Source of the DNA: Mytilinidion resinicola
Taxonomy: Eukaryota; Ascomycota; Dothideomycetes; Mytilinidiales; Mytilinidiaceae
DNA: 64,000 nucleotides
Direction of reading: 5' to 3'
Assembly: GCF_010093595.1 (NCBI RefSeq)
Contig: NW_022985462.1
Span: 194,948 to 258,947, forward strand
The notes below the pieces were generated by a model. That model worked only from the letters and a program-made list of their open reading frames with translations. It ran no database searches and was not told where the DNA came from. This document shows, in pieces, positions 42,530-52,986 of this stretch. The translations under genes and the position numbers were made by a program. Each line of letters opens with the position of its first letter. The first letter of the stretch is position 1.

Positions 42530-44379
42530 CTAGGGATCACCGTTCCACTCGAAGTAATAAAACTGAACACAGTAGCCCTCAGAATCTCGAAATGGGGACA
42601 CTTCGGACCTATTCTGTGGCGCATACCTCGGCCAAGGGAACCCGTCTTTGGGCACGCTTCGTGTGTAAGGTTTCCCATTTGTAATGAAACGGACCCACGC
42701 GTCGGTCATATTGTCGCTTATGAGCCTGAAACCTTCCGCTTTGTGGCCGCCCATTGGATTAGTCTGATACCCGGAGCCGTTTTTGTTGTTAAACACGAAC
42801 GCAACCTCGTCAAAGTGGGTGGCGCCATCGACGTAAGATCTGCCATTTGTGACAAGGTCGAAGTTGTAGCAGTACGCGGAGACATTGTGTTTGGCCCAAG
42901 TTTGGCAAGTTAGACGACGCGGGGCATGGATGGTTGCATCGCCGTAGTAGGCGTTCGCCACACGGCGATTTCAGTTCGAGAAGGTGGAAGAATTCCATTC
43001 AGCATACGGTCTGTATGCAGGAATTTCTTCATTTCGGTAGACGTTCCAGATTGTCGGGAGATAGCCGGCGGGAACGGAGGGGAATAGGAAATGCTGTAAA
43101 TTGTCAGTTTTTGAACATCAATAGGGTTGGAAATGACGCGGGGGAACGTACTTTCGAGAAATTTGAGAGTGTTGGTCTCGCGAGCGGACAACCATGGCGC
43201 AATGTAACTGTACTCATCTGTCTTTTCTTCGTTGTCGAGTGTCGCATCGAAGAGGGTACCATTGACGACGGCTGTCCCTTCGTCCGAATTCGCCCCTGTG
43301 ATGATAGGGACCCGAACGAATGCGCCATCTGCGAGCTGCTCACTAGCGTGGCCCTGGATGAAATCTCCGTCGACAACGGGTTGCCATAATCCAGCTTGCG
43401 TCAAGCCAGTCTCGGTGATGAAACTGTTTCGCTTCTCGAACGAAACCTCTCGCAGACATTGTAGACCGCCGTCCATGGTGTTGCAGGACATACCTTCGGA
43501 CACGATATTGTATGCTGTCTTGTTCCAGTCCCGAATCGAGCCGTAGTAGAGGGGGCTCCCGGGTTGCATGATGGCGCCGTGGAAGAGGTTGTCGTCACGG
43601 CTGCCGTAGGCTGTGAGATGTGCACCGACGGAGAAGGCGCCGGCAGATTCCCCCCAGATAGTTATCTGGCTCGTGTTTCCTGATGGTCTCGTTAGGCTGG
43701 GCTCATTGGAAGGTTGGGGTTGGGTAGGAGATTCAAGACCGAGATCTCAGCTCAAGCAAAAGCAACTTACCCCCAAAGTAACCTATGTTCTCTTTAACCC
43801 ATTTCAACGCCAACCTCTGATCTTTGAGCCCCAAGTTCGCATTCCCGCTGTGGATAGCCTCGTTGCCAGTAATGAAGCCCCATATGCTCAACCTGTAGTT
43901 GATGCTGACAGCGATGATCGGCTTGTCGATCTTGACGCTGCGGTCGACGATGAAAGTGAGGTTGTATCGCAGGTCGTTCGCCGAGCCCTCGTTTAATGCT
44001 CCGCCATGAATCCAAACCACGACAGGGAGTCTTTCCGAGCCGGGCCTGACAGAACTTGAGGGTCGGACGATATTGAGGTAAAGACAATCCTCGGAGACGT
44101 TCGAGTAGGAGTCATGGTCACTGCCATAGCCGACGCAGGCAGCGGCGTACTTGGTTGCTGATCGGGACTCCTCCCAGGTGGTATTGAGGGGATGGGGGCA
44201 CGGAAGCGGAGATTACCAGTCGGTGGCAAAGCATACGGGACGCCGAGGAAGAAATCCTGATCCCACTCGCTCGAGTAGATGCCTGCATAGGTGCCATTAG
44301 TTACATTGGCAGTCAGTGGGGTGGGGGCGGCGAGGATGGTGCAGGCCAAGGCCAGGGCGGCGACGTTCAACTTGAGCAT
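42530..44379 (-). pseudogene. Secreted type-B carboxylesterase/lipase, inactivated
   Basis: Remnant of a secreted alpha/beta-hydrolase of the carboxylesterase type B family. A signal peptide (MLKLNVAALALACTILAAP) leads to QDFFLGVPYALPPTGNLRFR, VWIHGGAL (oxyanion hole), NLGLKDQRLALKWVKENI, the nucleophile motif WGESAGAFSV and GANSDEGTAV, so the whole fold is there. Introns are visible near 43680-43770 and 43095-43155. Two lesions break it. A base is missing in a C run at about 44188-44191 (coding strand), which shifts RAPIP into a wrong frame; and an in-frame TGA at 42971-42973 precedes the conserved NRRVANAYYGDA segment. It lies among foldback repeats and next to a MITE. Confidence 0.82.
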
Positions 44380-44581
44380 GGTAAAGAAATTGGCTGATTG
44401 AATGGATACTGTGCTGATGGATGCAGGACTGATGGAAGCGCTGATGAATGTTCAATTGATGCAGTGAGGAAGTGTCCTGTAGTAGTGTGTTGTAAGAGGA
44501 CAAGAGGAAACGAGACGGGAGAAGTTTAAATAGGTAGGTAGAAGAGTGAAAAGGAGCGTCACCTGGGTGAAATGTGGCAGC

Positions 44582-44716
44582 TACAGTACACTCGGTCACC
44601 GCTGAATGAGGTGCCTCATAGTACTTTCAGCATTGTGAATGAGAGAGAAGTTCAGCATTTTGGACCTCCGGTAAAGTAGAGAAGCTACTCCAAGCAGCGT
44701 CAATAGGGTGTGCGCA
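44582..44716. repeat. Foldback (MITE-like) repeat, copy E
   Basis: TACAGTACACTCGGTCACCG at the left, complement-related to GCAGCGTCAATAGGGTGTGC at the right, with the inner word GAATGAGAGAGAAG shared with copy F. It overlaps the old promoter of the carboxylesterase. Confidence 0.7.
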
Positions 44717-44783
44717 GAAGGGACATCAGATCCAGTGGTAACACCTTGACAAGATGTGGCAGCTGCAATGCCTCGTCATAGAC

Positions 44784-44920
44784 ATCTGTACACCCGGTCA
44801 CCGCTGCATAAGGCGCCTCATAACATTTCGAGCTTTCCGAATGAGAGAGAAAGTCTGCATTTTGGACAACCAGTAAACTCGTGAAGCTGCTCCATACAGC
44901 GTTAGCAGGGTGTACACAGA
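44784..44920. repeat. Foldback (MITE-like) repeat, copy F
   Basis: Starts TCTGTACACCCGGTCACCGC and ends GCAGGGTGTACACAGA. The arms are well matched, and the body is close to copy E (GAATGAGAGAGAAAG, TGCATTTTGGAC). Confidence 0.78.
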
Positions 44921-45269
44921 TTAGGAGGCACTGGAGGTAGGAACGTCAAGAGGCTATTTCCTGGGTGGAGTACTTCTTGTGTAAATGAATGTGATCTGGA
45001 CTTTAGATAATGGGTTGGAGCATGTGACATCGGCAGAGCAGGGAACAACGTGGTAAACCGCCAGTCACCGATGTGGCCCATCAGCACCACCGAAGCCTTT
45101 TGATCAACGTTTGTACCGATCATGATTGGAAATACAGTACAAAAACATGAATCTGTGCACTCACTTTCAGTTCAGTTTCTGGATCCTCTTGCTAAGTCTT
45201 AATGATATGGTGAAGAACCCTGGACAGCGGCAACGTAGGCTAATCAGAAGCGTTTGAAGGCGCTCAAAT

Positions 45270-45361
45270 TTGCATTCTTGAGACATTTACACCTTGTCCA
45301 GATGTTTAATAAGGCACGGAAGCTCGTCAGGCAGCGGCGAGCAAGTGTGCACAGACTTCTT
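45270..45361. repeat. Degenerate foldback repeat, copy G
   Basis: The right arm (AGCTCGTCAGGCAGCGGCGA then AAGTGTGCACAGA) and the inner word CCAGATGTTTAATAAGGCAC match the family. The left arm is reduced. Confidence 0.5.
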
Positions 45362-45635
45362 TCTAGGTACTGTGTGAAGATGATGAATTCAGTATAGCGC
45401 AAGTGAGACCTACCCAGAACTGCGCCTTGAACCGCACGCCAAGCATGCAAAAATTAAGACTCGTGAAATCTACTCAAAGCCAGCTCCCCTGAATACCAAC
45501 CGTCGTGTCCCGCAAGCCTGTTGCTGTCATCTATCCGTATGTTCTTGCGGGTGAGGAGACCGCCTTCGTCCCCTTGAAATACCTCAGCTAGAACATCCAA
45601 CTATTTCATTGGGCTCTCAACACGCAAGTCGATCT

Positions 45636-46972
45636 TTAATGCCCTCCGGTGGTCGGCAGCTGATAAATGTTAGCAATTTGTTGTGTAGAAGAGCTTTCCG
45701 AATAGCTTACCCCTAGGTAGACCTTGAACGAATCGTAGATGAGCCATTGGAATGCCTAGGTATCCGAGTTAGTAGGTTTCTAGAACCAGGCACCACCTTC
45801 ATCCTTACAGTCAACGTTCCGATCATAGCTATCCTGACTGGCAGACCGTTCCAGAGACCCTTGAAGCCAATGTTTCCGTATATCCTCGCCATGGCCTGAC
45901 CAGCGCCCTCACCAGCTGCGGAGAAACGGAAGTCAGTACACCACGATCTATTACCCGAATAAGATTCTCGTAGACTTACCTTTGCGATCACTATTGAGTT
46001 TTGACACCATTACGTCTATCCTCAGGTTAGCAAGTCCTCCGCCGAATCGTACGTGACGCAGTCTTACCAGCCGGGTGAGAAATCGCAGCGCAGCCAATAC
46101 CAGCAATGTAACCACCTAGGAACGAAACACCAGTCTGCTGAAGGGTATTGTAGGCCTCCTTGGGCTTCCCGAGCGTCTTGTAGATCTGAGCAACGGCACT
46201 CTCGAAAGTCGCGAATTTGACCATGGTGTAGGGGATCTGTCGGCCCCAGAGTGGGAAGAGTCCCTTGTAGAGACTATGCAGATTCGTTAGCAAATCAGAA
46301 CGCCAACAGAACTAAGCAGTTGGTATTCCTCACCCTCCAAAGCCCTCCTGAGCGACCACCTTGCTCCAACCTTCCCTCAAAGTCGAGGCAAAAGGCGGCA
46401 GCGTTGTCTGCATGCGCACCTTGATTGCCTCCAAGGGACACAGGGCGATATCCGCGAGGAACTCGGCACTAGCGCTGGCAGCAAGATACACCACGGTCTT
46501 GGGTAAGCCCGGCGCCAACTTCTCGCCATAGCTGTACTTGAAAACCTCGTACAATCCGTATTTGCCGGCGCCCTGGAACGAGTAACCAACGAAGGTGGGG
46601 GACCAGCCGAAGAAGATACCGCGGATGCCTTCTGCCTTATAGATGGAGCGCCAGGCCTGGAGGTTGGACTTGTAGATGTTTGGATCGACTTGGCGGCGGC
46701 ATTTGACCTATTCGGTTCCCGTTAGCTGCTGCATGCTTCTGATCACTACGAGTGAGCTGAGTTTTGCTTAACTTACCAAATCTAATGGCGTCACAGCCGT
46801 GTGCGTAGGTCCGCAAGCTTCGCGACGTCAACACCATAGCCACTCGCAATTGGCAGCTCTTTCGAAGGTCGCACTCACCAATGATACCTCCCAGCGTGCA
46901 AGCACCAAAGTACGTCCCCGAGAAGAGCTCAATCTTCCTCTGCGGCTTCAGATTGTCCAATTTCGACGACAT
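45636..46972 (-). CDS. mir1: Mitochondrial phosphate carrier
   Basis: Inner-membrane carrier importing phosphate with protons for ATP synthesis. Eight exons: 46879-46972, 46777-46817, 46334-46707, 46068-46273, 45980-46015, 45809-45915, 45711-45755, 45636-45659; 927 nt, 308 residues, close to the usual length. Three carrier repeats are visible, with signatures [20 protein letters not shown] and the third-repeat equivalent [11 protein letters not shown]. Other hallmarks are [33 protein letters not shown] and [17 protein letters not shown]. The last exon encodes only LPTTGGH and the stop. It is intron-rich but intact within a repeat-laden neighbourhood. Confidence 0.95.
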
Positions 46973-48723
46973 TATCGCGATCTTCCAAGCTCCGGAGAAG
47001 ACACACGACACTCCGCTGGCAGTTCTGCGACGACTGGGCAGGGACAATAGCAACGCAGAGGGCTCAATTGACGGGTCAGTAGCAGCACAGAGCGAGTTCA
47101 AGCAGCAGAGTTGGAAGCGCACAATAGAGAGCGGCCGCGGCGGGTTTAATCAACAACAAGGCTGGCCAGCACGAATGCCGCAGCATCCGTTATCGAGCGC
47201 GAGTGACGTACTGGCCGTGGTCCTAGCGCCGCTTACATGCTTGCTCTGCTCCCGCCTTGGCCCCTTCGTGCCGTCTTGGCCGGTTTTGCTGAGCGTGGCA
47301 TGGCCAACCAACGGGCGCGGGCGGCGGCATTCACTCCCGAGGGCGCGCCGACCTCACCTCTTGTTCTCCAACATTGCATAACATTCGCCTCGACACAGAA
47401 GGATAGCGATCACGAGACTCAGTTCACAACTCACGCAGCTACATTGATATATCATGGTTGACAATCCTGCTCTCAACCGCTATCCTGCTAATCCATCGTG
47501 CTTTCAATCCTCCATTTCCAAGACTAAGCCACATCCATTTAATAAGGAGTGCAGAAGATGCAAAGCTGATGCCTGCATTTGTAGCATCGATTCTCGGTCG
47601 GCAGGTTGATCTCAAAACACTGACAGCAGACTTGGGAACCCAACGGTGGTGGTGGTGGTGGCGGCGGCGATGGGTTGTGCTCTTAAGGTGGAGAAGGTAC
47701 AACCATTCTGGATATTTGGGATTTTAAAATGATGGTACTAGGCTCCGGTGGCCTGGTATTGGTAGATTTGCGCCTAAGCAATGCTAGTTCTTGATATAGA
47801 GGTATACTTAGTATCGAGAAGGTTGGAGATTTAGAAAGTAAGAAGCAGAGTCATCTTTCTCGATTCAAAACCACGTCCTATGCTGTGTTTGCAATATACC
47901 TCTGTCGTCACTGCGCTGGTCATGCGCTGTTCTCGACTCCACGTGCAGCTTTACGGTGGCTCACGTGACCATAAGGCCGTGGAAACAGCTGGCTGCAAAT
48001 GAGAACCGCTTCAAAAACATGCACGTAGCGGACAACGCACTTCATTAAACTCCTTCACTTTTCTGTGATAGATCCGATATTCTACCTATCACCATTTACC
48101 TCCCATTTTCGCCCTCATACACCCCTTCCATGGGCTCTCCTGTCATTTTTCAGTTCCCACTTCTCCTTCATGCCTACGAGACGGTACAGTATGTGCAAAG
48201 CTTGTGGTCGCAATGACAGCATTGGAGAAATTAGTAATCCTTGCGGACCTCCGAGGAGTCGGCCTCGTGAAATTTTAGTATAGAGTCTCGCAGTTCTGGG
48301 TTGTCAAAATTTATAGTTGATAGGATTCGCTTTTAAGGGTTTAGATGTCGTTTTTAAATTGATTGCAGACGCAAGCGGTAAGAGAGGAAGGAGAGTCCGG
48401 GGGAGGGTTTATGTACTAAGATCGCAACATGAGTGACAGTTCTGTGCGCTGTTGGCGTTGCGTTACTCTAAACGTGTTCTTCAAACCGTTGGTAAATCTA
48501 CGATGGTGAGTGCAACATGCTAACGCATAGGTGCTGACTGACAAGCACAAGCTCCTCTACTCGACCGCATCGCCTTCGCCAACGCCACATCATATACACA
48601 TTCTATTGTAGAGTTGATTATATTGCGGTATTATTATCAGGCTTTTGCCACTACTCATCATCCTCCCGACCTCCTTTACTCCCGGCCCGAAACTCCAACC
48701 CCCCCCTTACTTTTCCGGCGAGC
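46973..48723. other. Intergenic stretch with microsatellite
   Basis: Promoter of the phosphate carrier on the left, then no supportable gene. A GGT/GGC trinucleotide run lies at 47645-47669. A short plus-strand frame at 48065-48283 ends with a CKACG motif but has no other support. Confidence 0.5.
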
Positions 48724-48891
48724 TCAGATGACCAAAAAAGGCTCACAGTATTCACAAAGCAGATGACCACAAATAAAACAGCAGTCTTCGTAGGATCCGA
48801 TGTATTTGTCGCTTTCACAGCAAAGCAGCCATTCTTCCTCGTTTTCGTATCCTAGTGAGTCGATTTGCTGAAATGAAGAGCGTCTGGCTAT
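48724..48891 (-). pseudogene. Decaying mini zinc-finger protein, copy 1
   Basis: Paralogue of the protein at 49313-49498. The frame reads ARRSS, GYENEEEWLLCC, then CCFICGHLLCEYC, matching the copy-2 pattern. The start codon position holds ATA instead of ATG, and the third cysteine of the CCxC cluster is replaced (CCES). The frame is open upstream to 48972 with an unrelated ATG. The upstream DNA is also duplicated (see the 48957-49060 and 49640-49760 comparison in the findings). Probably non-functional, although translation from the upstream ATG cannot be excluded. Confidence 0.55.
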
Positions 48892-49312
48892 TATGAGAAT
48901 ATCGAGGAAATCTGTGTGGTGGGAGTGCGACTGATGCCTTGAGATTTTCAAGTTAGTCAAATGAATGTGCAAATATAGAGAGTAAGAAGATGTTAGAGTT
49001 TCCTGCGTACCAAGAGAAGTTGCTACATATTGCGCTGTTCCCGCGCCGTCGTCTACTTCAACGAATCCGCTAGCAAATACACACGATCAAGGTCCTGTTT
49101 TAAGCGTGACAGCAAGGAAGTAAAGGCCTTCATAGTTAATCGTATTGGCGACATCACGCCTTCACATAAGCCTAAACCAGAGCACATACTATCACAGAAG
49201 CAATTAGATTAAACTTTCACCTTCTACCTATAGCCGCCAGTCACTCCCCAATGCCTCCCCTGCTCATCTCCCAGCCTCGTTTCCCCACGCCCTTCCAGCA
49301 AGCTTGCAGCCT
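48892..49312. other. Duplicated spacer between mini zinc-finger copies 1 and 2
   Basis: About 49000-49060 resembles 49690-49760 (words TTTCCTGCGTACC against TTCCTGTATACC, and CGTCTACTTCAACGAATCCGC against TGTCCACTTCATCGAGTCCGC). This shows that the zinc-finger gene and its upstream region were duplicated together. No other gene. Confidence 0.55.
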
Positions 49313-49498
49313 CTAGAGCGGGCGACAGCGATCGCAGATTGGATGGCCGCAAAAATCGCAATAGTCGTCAGTGGTTAAGTTGAGATTGTGGCATCCGCAG
49401 CAACGAACCCACTCCTCGTTTTCCTCAAATCCAAAATCGTCGTCCTCATATCCATATCGTAGGGAGCCAGCTCCTTGGGTGGAAGAGCGGATAGCCAT
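49313..49498 (-). CDS. Mini zinc-binding protein, copy 2
   Basis: A 61-residue protein. An acidic segment (EDDDFGFEENEEW) is followed by a compact Cys/His cluster: CCGC at 33-36 and CDFCGHPICDRC at 47-58. The pattern is C-C-x-C ... C-x2-C-G-H-x2-C-x2-C, enough for one or two zinc ions, resembling a shortened RING or zinc-ribbon. The start at 49498 is favoured by a TATA box about 95 bp upstream; a longer frame to 49756 exists but contains a splice donor-like GTATAC and the TATA box itself. Such tiny cysteine-rich proteins are common but uncharacterised in filamentous fungi. Function unknown. Confidence 0.65.
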   Translation of the reverse strand: MAIRSSTQGAGSLRYGYEDDDFGFEENEEWVRCCGCHNLNLTTDDYCDFCGHPICDRCRPL

Positions 49499-50162
49499 TT
49501 TGGGGGAGTTTCGATAAAGTTTGTGAGATGGGAGCGTTGATAGCTTGGTATTGACAACCTCTGAGTGTGATTGATTTTGTTTGGCTCGATATTTATAGTT
49601 TTTGACTTGAGTTTTGATGTGGAGCTGTAGTTTATTGTAGAATTGTAGATGAAGAGAGTGAGAAGGGAATGGTAGAGGTTCCTGTATACCTGGAGAAAGT
49701 GCTGCAGCCGACGCTGCTTCCACGCTGTTGTCCACTTCATCGAGTCCGCTGGCCATTGTGTCGTGGGCCTTGGTACGAGTAAGGCAGTAAGGGCAGTGTT
49801 AGCTTCCAGCACCAGCACTCTTCTTCATCATCTGCATGAGTAATGTCGCCGTGGTGCGGGTGCGATGCGGGGAGAAGTGACAATACCCTCGATACCCTTC
49901 ACTCCATCAATTCCGCTGACAAGTCCACCAATCTACTCTCATCGCTCTCCCTAGCATTCAAAATCAGCGCACTGTCACTCCCCTTTCCCCTAACAACATC
50001 TACCACCCCGATCACCTGGGCTACTCATGCACACATTACCAGATCAAATCAGCTAGCCAGTAGTAGTGTTGACATTCAAGCTATTACCACTAACCCCTTC
50101 GCTTTCCATCCCTTTCTCCCATCACCACTTTCCCCATAGACCCCATCCTCACCGACAGTGAT
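49499..50162. other. Spacer between mini zinc-finger copies 2 and 3
   Basis: Contains the promoter of copy 2. A short acidic-start frame (MASGLDEVDNSVEAASA, beginning at 49756 minus) is the only other coding-like signal; it may be an upstream exon of copy 2 or a separate remnant. The part 49840-50160 shows nothing further. Confidence 0.45.
49590..49597 (-). promoter_or_regulatory. TATA box of mini zinc-finger copy 2
   Basis: TATAAATA on the minus strand, 92-99 bp upstream of the ATG at 49498, followed by an A/C-rich leader. Its placement supports the short gene model. Confidence 0.55.
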
Positions 50163-50297
50163 CTAGTACTCATCCCAGATTGGAAAGCAACTCTGACACA
50201 CCACATGCCCACACTCGCCGCATCGCCGCGGATCCGGTCCGCTTTCCTCGCCGCACTTGCAGCAGAAAAACTCATCGTAGGGGTGGAGATTTGTCAT
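50163..50297 (-). CDS. Mini zinc-binding protein, copy 3
   Basis: A 44-residue protein found by reading the minus strand for the same motif as copies 1 and 2. CCKC is at 12-15 and CGECGHVVCQSC at 26-37, giving the same C-C-x-C ... C-x2-C-G-H-x2-C-x2-C order. The N-terminus MTNLHPYDEFF replaces the longer acidic leader. It has a proper ATG and stop and no intron. It is the shortest member and the one nearest to the MULE insertion, about 300 bp away. Confidence 0.6.
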   Translation of the reverse strand: MTNLHPYDEFFCCKCGEESGPDPRRCGECGHVVCQSCFPIWDEY

Positions 50298-50603
50298 TTT
50301 GCAACTGGATTGAATACTGAGAGTTTGGAAAACCGAGATAGTCTGGCGTTGCGGCTTGGTAGATCTGAACAGTGACTCTGATTATGGTGTATAGTTGGTT
50401 GATTGTTGAAGTGACTTTTGGTTATGGAAAGGAGGCGGGGTGAAGGGGACTATTATGTGTATTACGAGAACGGCGTGTATGCTGCGTTATCACTGGATCT
50501 GCTGGCGAAGGCGATATGGTGCGAACAAGGCTGCTTTGAGCAGCGTTGGATCTTTGTGGCTAGCGTGCAAACCCTCCCTTGGTACAAGTAGAGTAGGTAA
50601 GAA
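50298..50603. other. Spacer between mini zinc-finger 3 and the MULE
   Basis: Promoter of mini zinc-finger 3 and the left flank of the transposon. The last 8 bp (50596-50603, GGTAAGAA) are the target-site duplication. Confidence 0.6.
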
Positions 50604-50735
50604 GGACGAGCTTAATTACCACCCCCCTATTCTCTCCGTAGCCCCCCCCTTTTCTCTTCCTAGCCCCCCCCCTATATTTAGCCTAGCTCCGGCCCGTATA
50701 AATATTGTTCCACCAATCAAACTCACTCGCTTGCC
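50604..50735. repeat. MULE left terminal inverted repeat
   Basis: Contains three long C runs separated by TATTCTCTCCGTAG and CTTTTCTCTTCCTAG-like spacers, then the TATAAATA box and CACTCGCTTGCC at its inner edge. Mirrors 53697-53827. Confidence 0.9.
50697..50706 (+). promoter_or_regulatory. TATA box inside the MULE left TIR
   Basis: TATAAATA-type word about 120 bp upstream of the transposase ATG at 50823. Its copy in the right TIR faces inward from the other end. Likely the transposase promoter; the position may be off by a base. Confidence 0.5.
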
Positions 50736-50822
50736 CGCTCGTGCTCAGTTCGAATTTACATCACCCGCGCACTCACTCTCGATGCATCAACACCAATTCC
50801 TCTACATCATCACCTCAACACC

Positions 50823-52885
50823 ATGCCCCTCCGGCCGCCCCCTTGGGGCCGCCACGCTTCCATAGAGGATGGCATGAAATCCATCAACGCCTGGGCTAAG
50901 CAGGAAGGATATGCAATCGTCCGGCATAGGAACAAAATGGACAAGCGCACGCCCCCTCAGGTGCGCAAGGTGCTTGTTCATTGTGATTGCGCGGGTGTAT
51001 ACACGCCTGCCAATCGGAAGAAAAAGACCCGTTCAAAGAAGTGCGATTGCCCTATGAAAGCCTGCTTCACGAGAGACCTACAGCTAGGTGATTGGTTCTT
51101 CGAAGTTGAGGTTTCTGGCCACAATCACCACCCGTTTGATCCGGATGAGGGGACTCCAGCCGTGCACCGAGATCTTGATGAGGATACAATTCGAACCATC
51201 TACAATTAGCTCAATGGAGGCACGCCTGTTGGTGCTATCTTCAATAACCTACTTGCTGAGGGTAAGGATGTGACAATGCAGGACCTATACAACAAGAGAT
51301 GGGACTGGAAGAAAATGAAGCTTAAGGGGCTTACTCCAACTCAGGCCATCCTTAAGGTGCTTAAGGAACACGGCGGCGACAACCCGGACGCTCATTACCA
51401 CTATAAATACGAGCTAGATAAAGCAAACCGTGTCAAGTATCTATACTTTATGCATCCTGAGAGTGTTCAGATGTTCCAGAGGAATCCTGATGTTATTCTT
51501 CTCGACTGCACCTACAAGACAAATAAGTTCAAGATGCCGCTTCTNNNNNNNNNNNNNNNNNNNNNNNNNNNNNNNNNNNNNNNNNNNNNNNNNNNNNNNN
51601 NNNNNNNNNNNNNNNNNNNNNNNNNNNNNNNNNNNNNNNNNNNNNNNNNNNNNNNNNNNNNNNNNNNNNNNNNNNNNNNNNNNNNNNNNNNNNNNNNNNN
51701 NNNNNNNNNNNNNNNNNNNNNNNNNNNNNNNNNNNNNNNNNNNNNNNNNNNNNNCTAGGAGTTTCGCCAGGCGTTTTCATCACAGATAAAGAGCTAGCAC
51801 TCAAGAATGCGCTGGCTGAGTTCTTTCCTACTGTTCCTCAACTCCTGTGCAAATGGCACGTGCAGAAGAACATCGCCAGCAAGGCTATGGCTATCTGGAA
51901 GGACGATGAGCAAGCAGCAACTAATGCTATAGATCTACAGGATGCAGCACGTGCCTCTCAAGATCTAACAATAGCTGAGATTGAGGCTATACAGAAAGAT
52001 CGAAAGAAATTCATCAACGAGCTCAACTTCTGCTTGGCAAAACCTGTAGAGGATGAGTTTGTGGCCGCTTGGAACAAGATAAAATCAGATTATGCGCACA
52101 AACAACTCCTGGTTGATTACCTCACTGAAGAGTGGTGGCCATATAGAAAGGAGATTGCTACGTATCATACTGGCCTTCTGCCGCACTTCGGCAACACCAC
52201 AACCTCACGGCTTGAAGGTTCAAACGGCAGCATCAAATCATATCTTCAGATCTCGACAGGTGACTTATATGATGTAGTTACACTACTATCTCAATACATT
52301 CACCGCCAAGGTGTAGAGCTAAAGGACCAGCTTGGCCGACAACGTAGAGCTCCTCAGCACGAGGTAAAGCTGCCCGAATTTAGTGAGGTTATTGGAAAAG
52401 CTACTGAGCAGGGCCTCCGATTGATCGCCAAGCAGATTAAGAAGGTTAAGGACAACAATTTTAACCTGATATGCAACAGAACATTCAGAGGGACGTACGG
52501 CATGCCATGCTGTCACGAAATACACCGAAAACTGCACGCTACATCGACAGCTGAGTATAAAGTTGTGCTAGAGGATGTTCATCAACACTGGTGGTTCAAT
52601 CGTCCTGTTCCAAACGAGGTGGACCTTCCTGTAGATCCTCTCCTTCTCATCGAGGCTCCAGCAATTGTACAGCGTCGTAAAGGCCGGCCAACGGGCTCTG
52701 CTGCACCTCGTCAAACAACAGCAGGCCGTGGCCGTGGCCGTGGCCGTGGCCGTGCATCTGTATCTGTCAACTCAACTCAACGTGATCAATCTCAATTCGA
52801 AATTGATGCTCAACAAGATCCAGTGAGCGTAGCGCAGCGAGCACAACGGCGTGGTGGAGGACCACTCAGGTTGAAATTGATGTGA
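50823..52885 (+). pseudogene. MULE transposase, broken by a stop and an assembly gap
   Basis: The N-terminal part has a FAR1/WRKY-GCM1-like zinc DNA-binding region (CDCAGVYT, KKCDCPMKACF, EVEVSGHNHHP). The MULE core follows: VILLDCTYKTNKFKMPLL with the first catalytic Asp, then after the N gap GVFITDKELALKNAL, CKWHVQKNI and RLEGSNGSIKSYL. A SWIM-like CxH element (GTYGMPCCHEIH), a GRP AT-hook-like patch (RRKGRPTG) and a GR repeat tail close it. A TAG at 51207-51209 interrupts the otherwise continuous frame (TIYN*LNGGTPVGAIF); homologous sense is probably CAG, a single C-to-T change. The frame after the gap differs only because the gap length is estimated. Confidence 0.85.
51545..51754. other. 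Assembly gap (210 N)
   Basis: Run of N inside the transposase gene. It hides the middle of the catalytic domain. The gap probably reflects several similar MULE copies in the genome confusing assembly. Confidence 0.99.
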
Positions 52886-52986
52886 ACTCTGATTTCTATA
52901 GACGTCTAGCTAGTTGTATATATACTAGGGGAAGGAAGGGGGCCACCCCCAGGGTGGCGCGCTAGTAAGTTCAGATGAGCCCTGCA

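Larger units (their letters stand above)
44380..45635. other. Repeat-bearing spacer upstream of the carboxylesterase remnant
   Basis: Includes the former promoter of the carboxylesterase and three foldback repeat copies. No gene. Confidence 0.55.

Noticed and set aside
47645..47669. Coding poly-His or poly-Trp tract
   Set aside because: It is a GGT/GGC microsatellite; frames through it have no other coding support.
48065..48283. Small CxxC protein on the plus strand
   Set aside because: Only one CKAC pair and one further Cys; the pattern differs from the mini zinc-finger cluster and no promoter or homology supports it.
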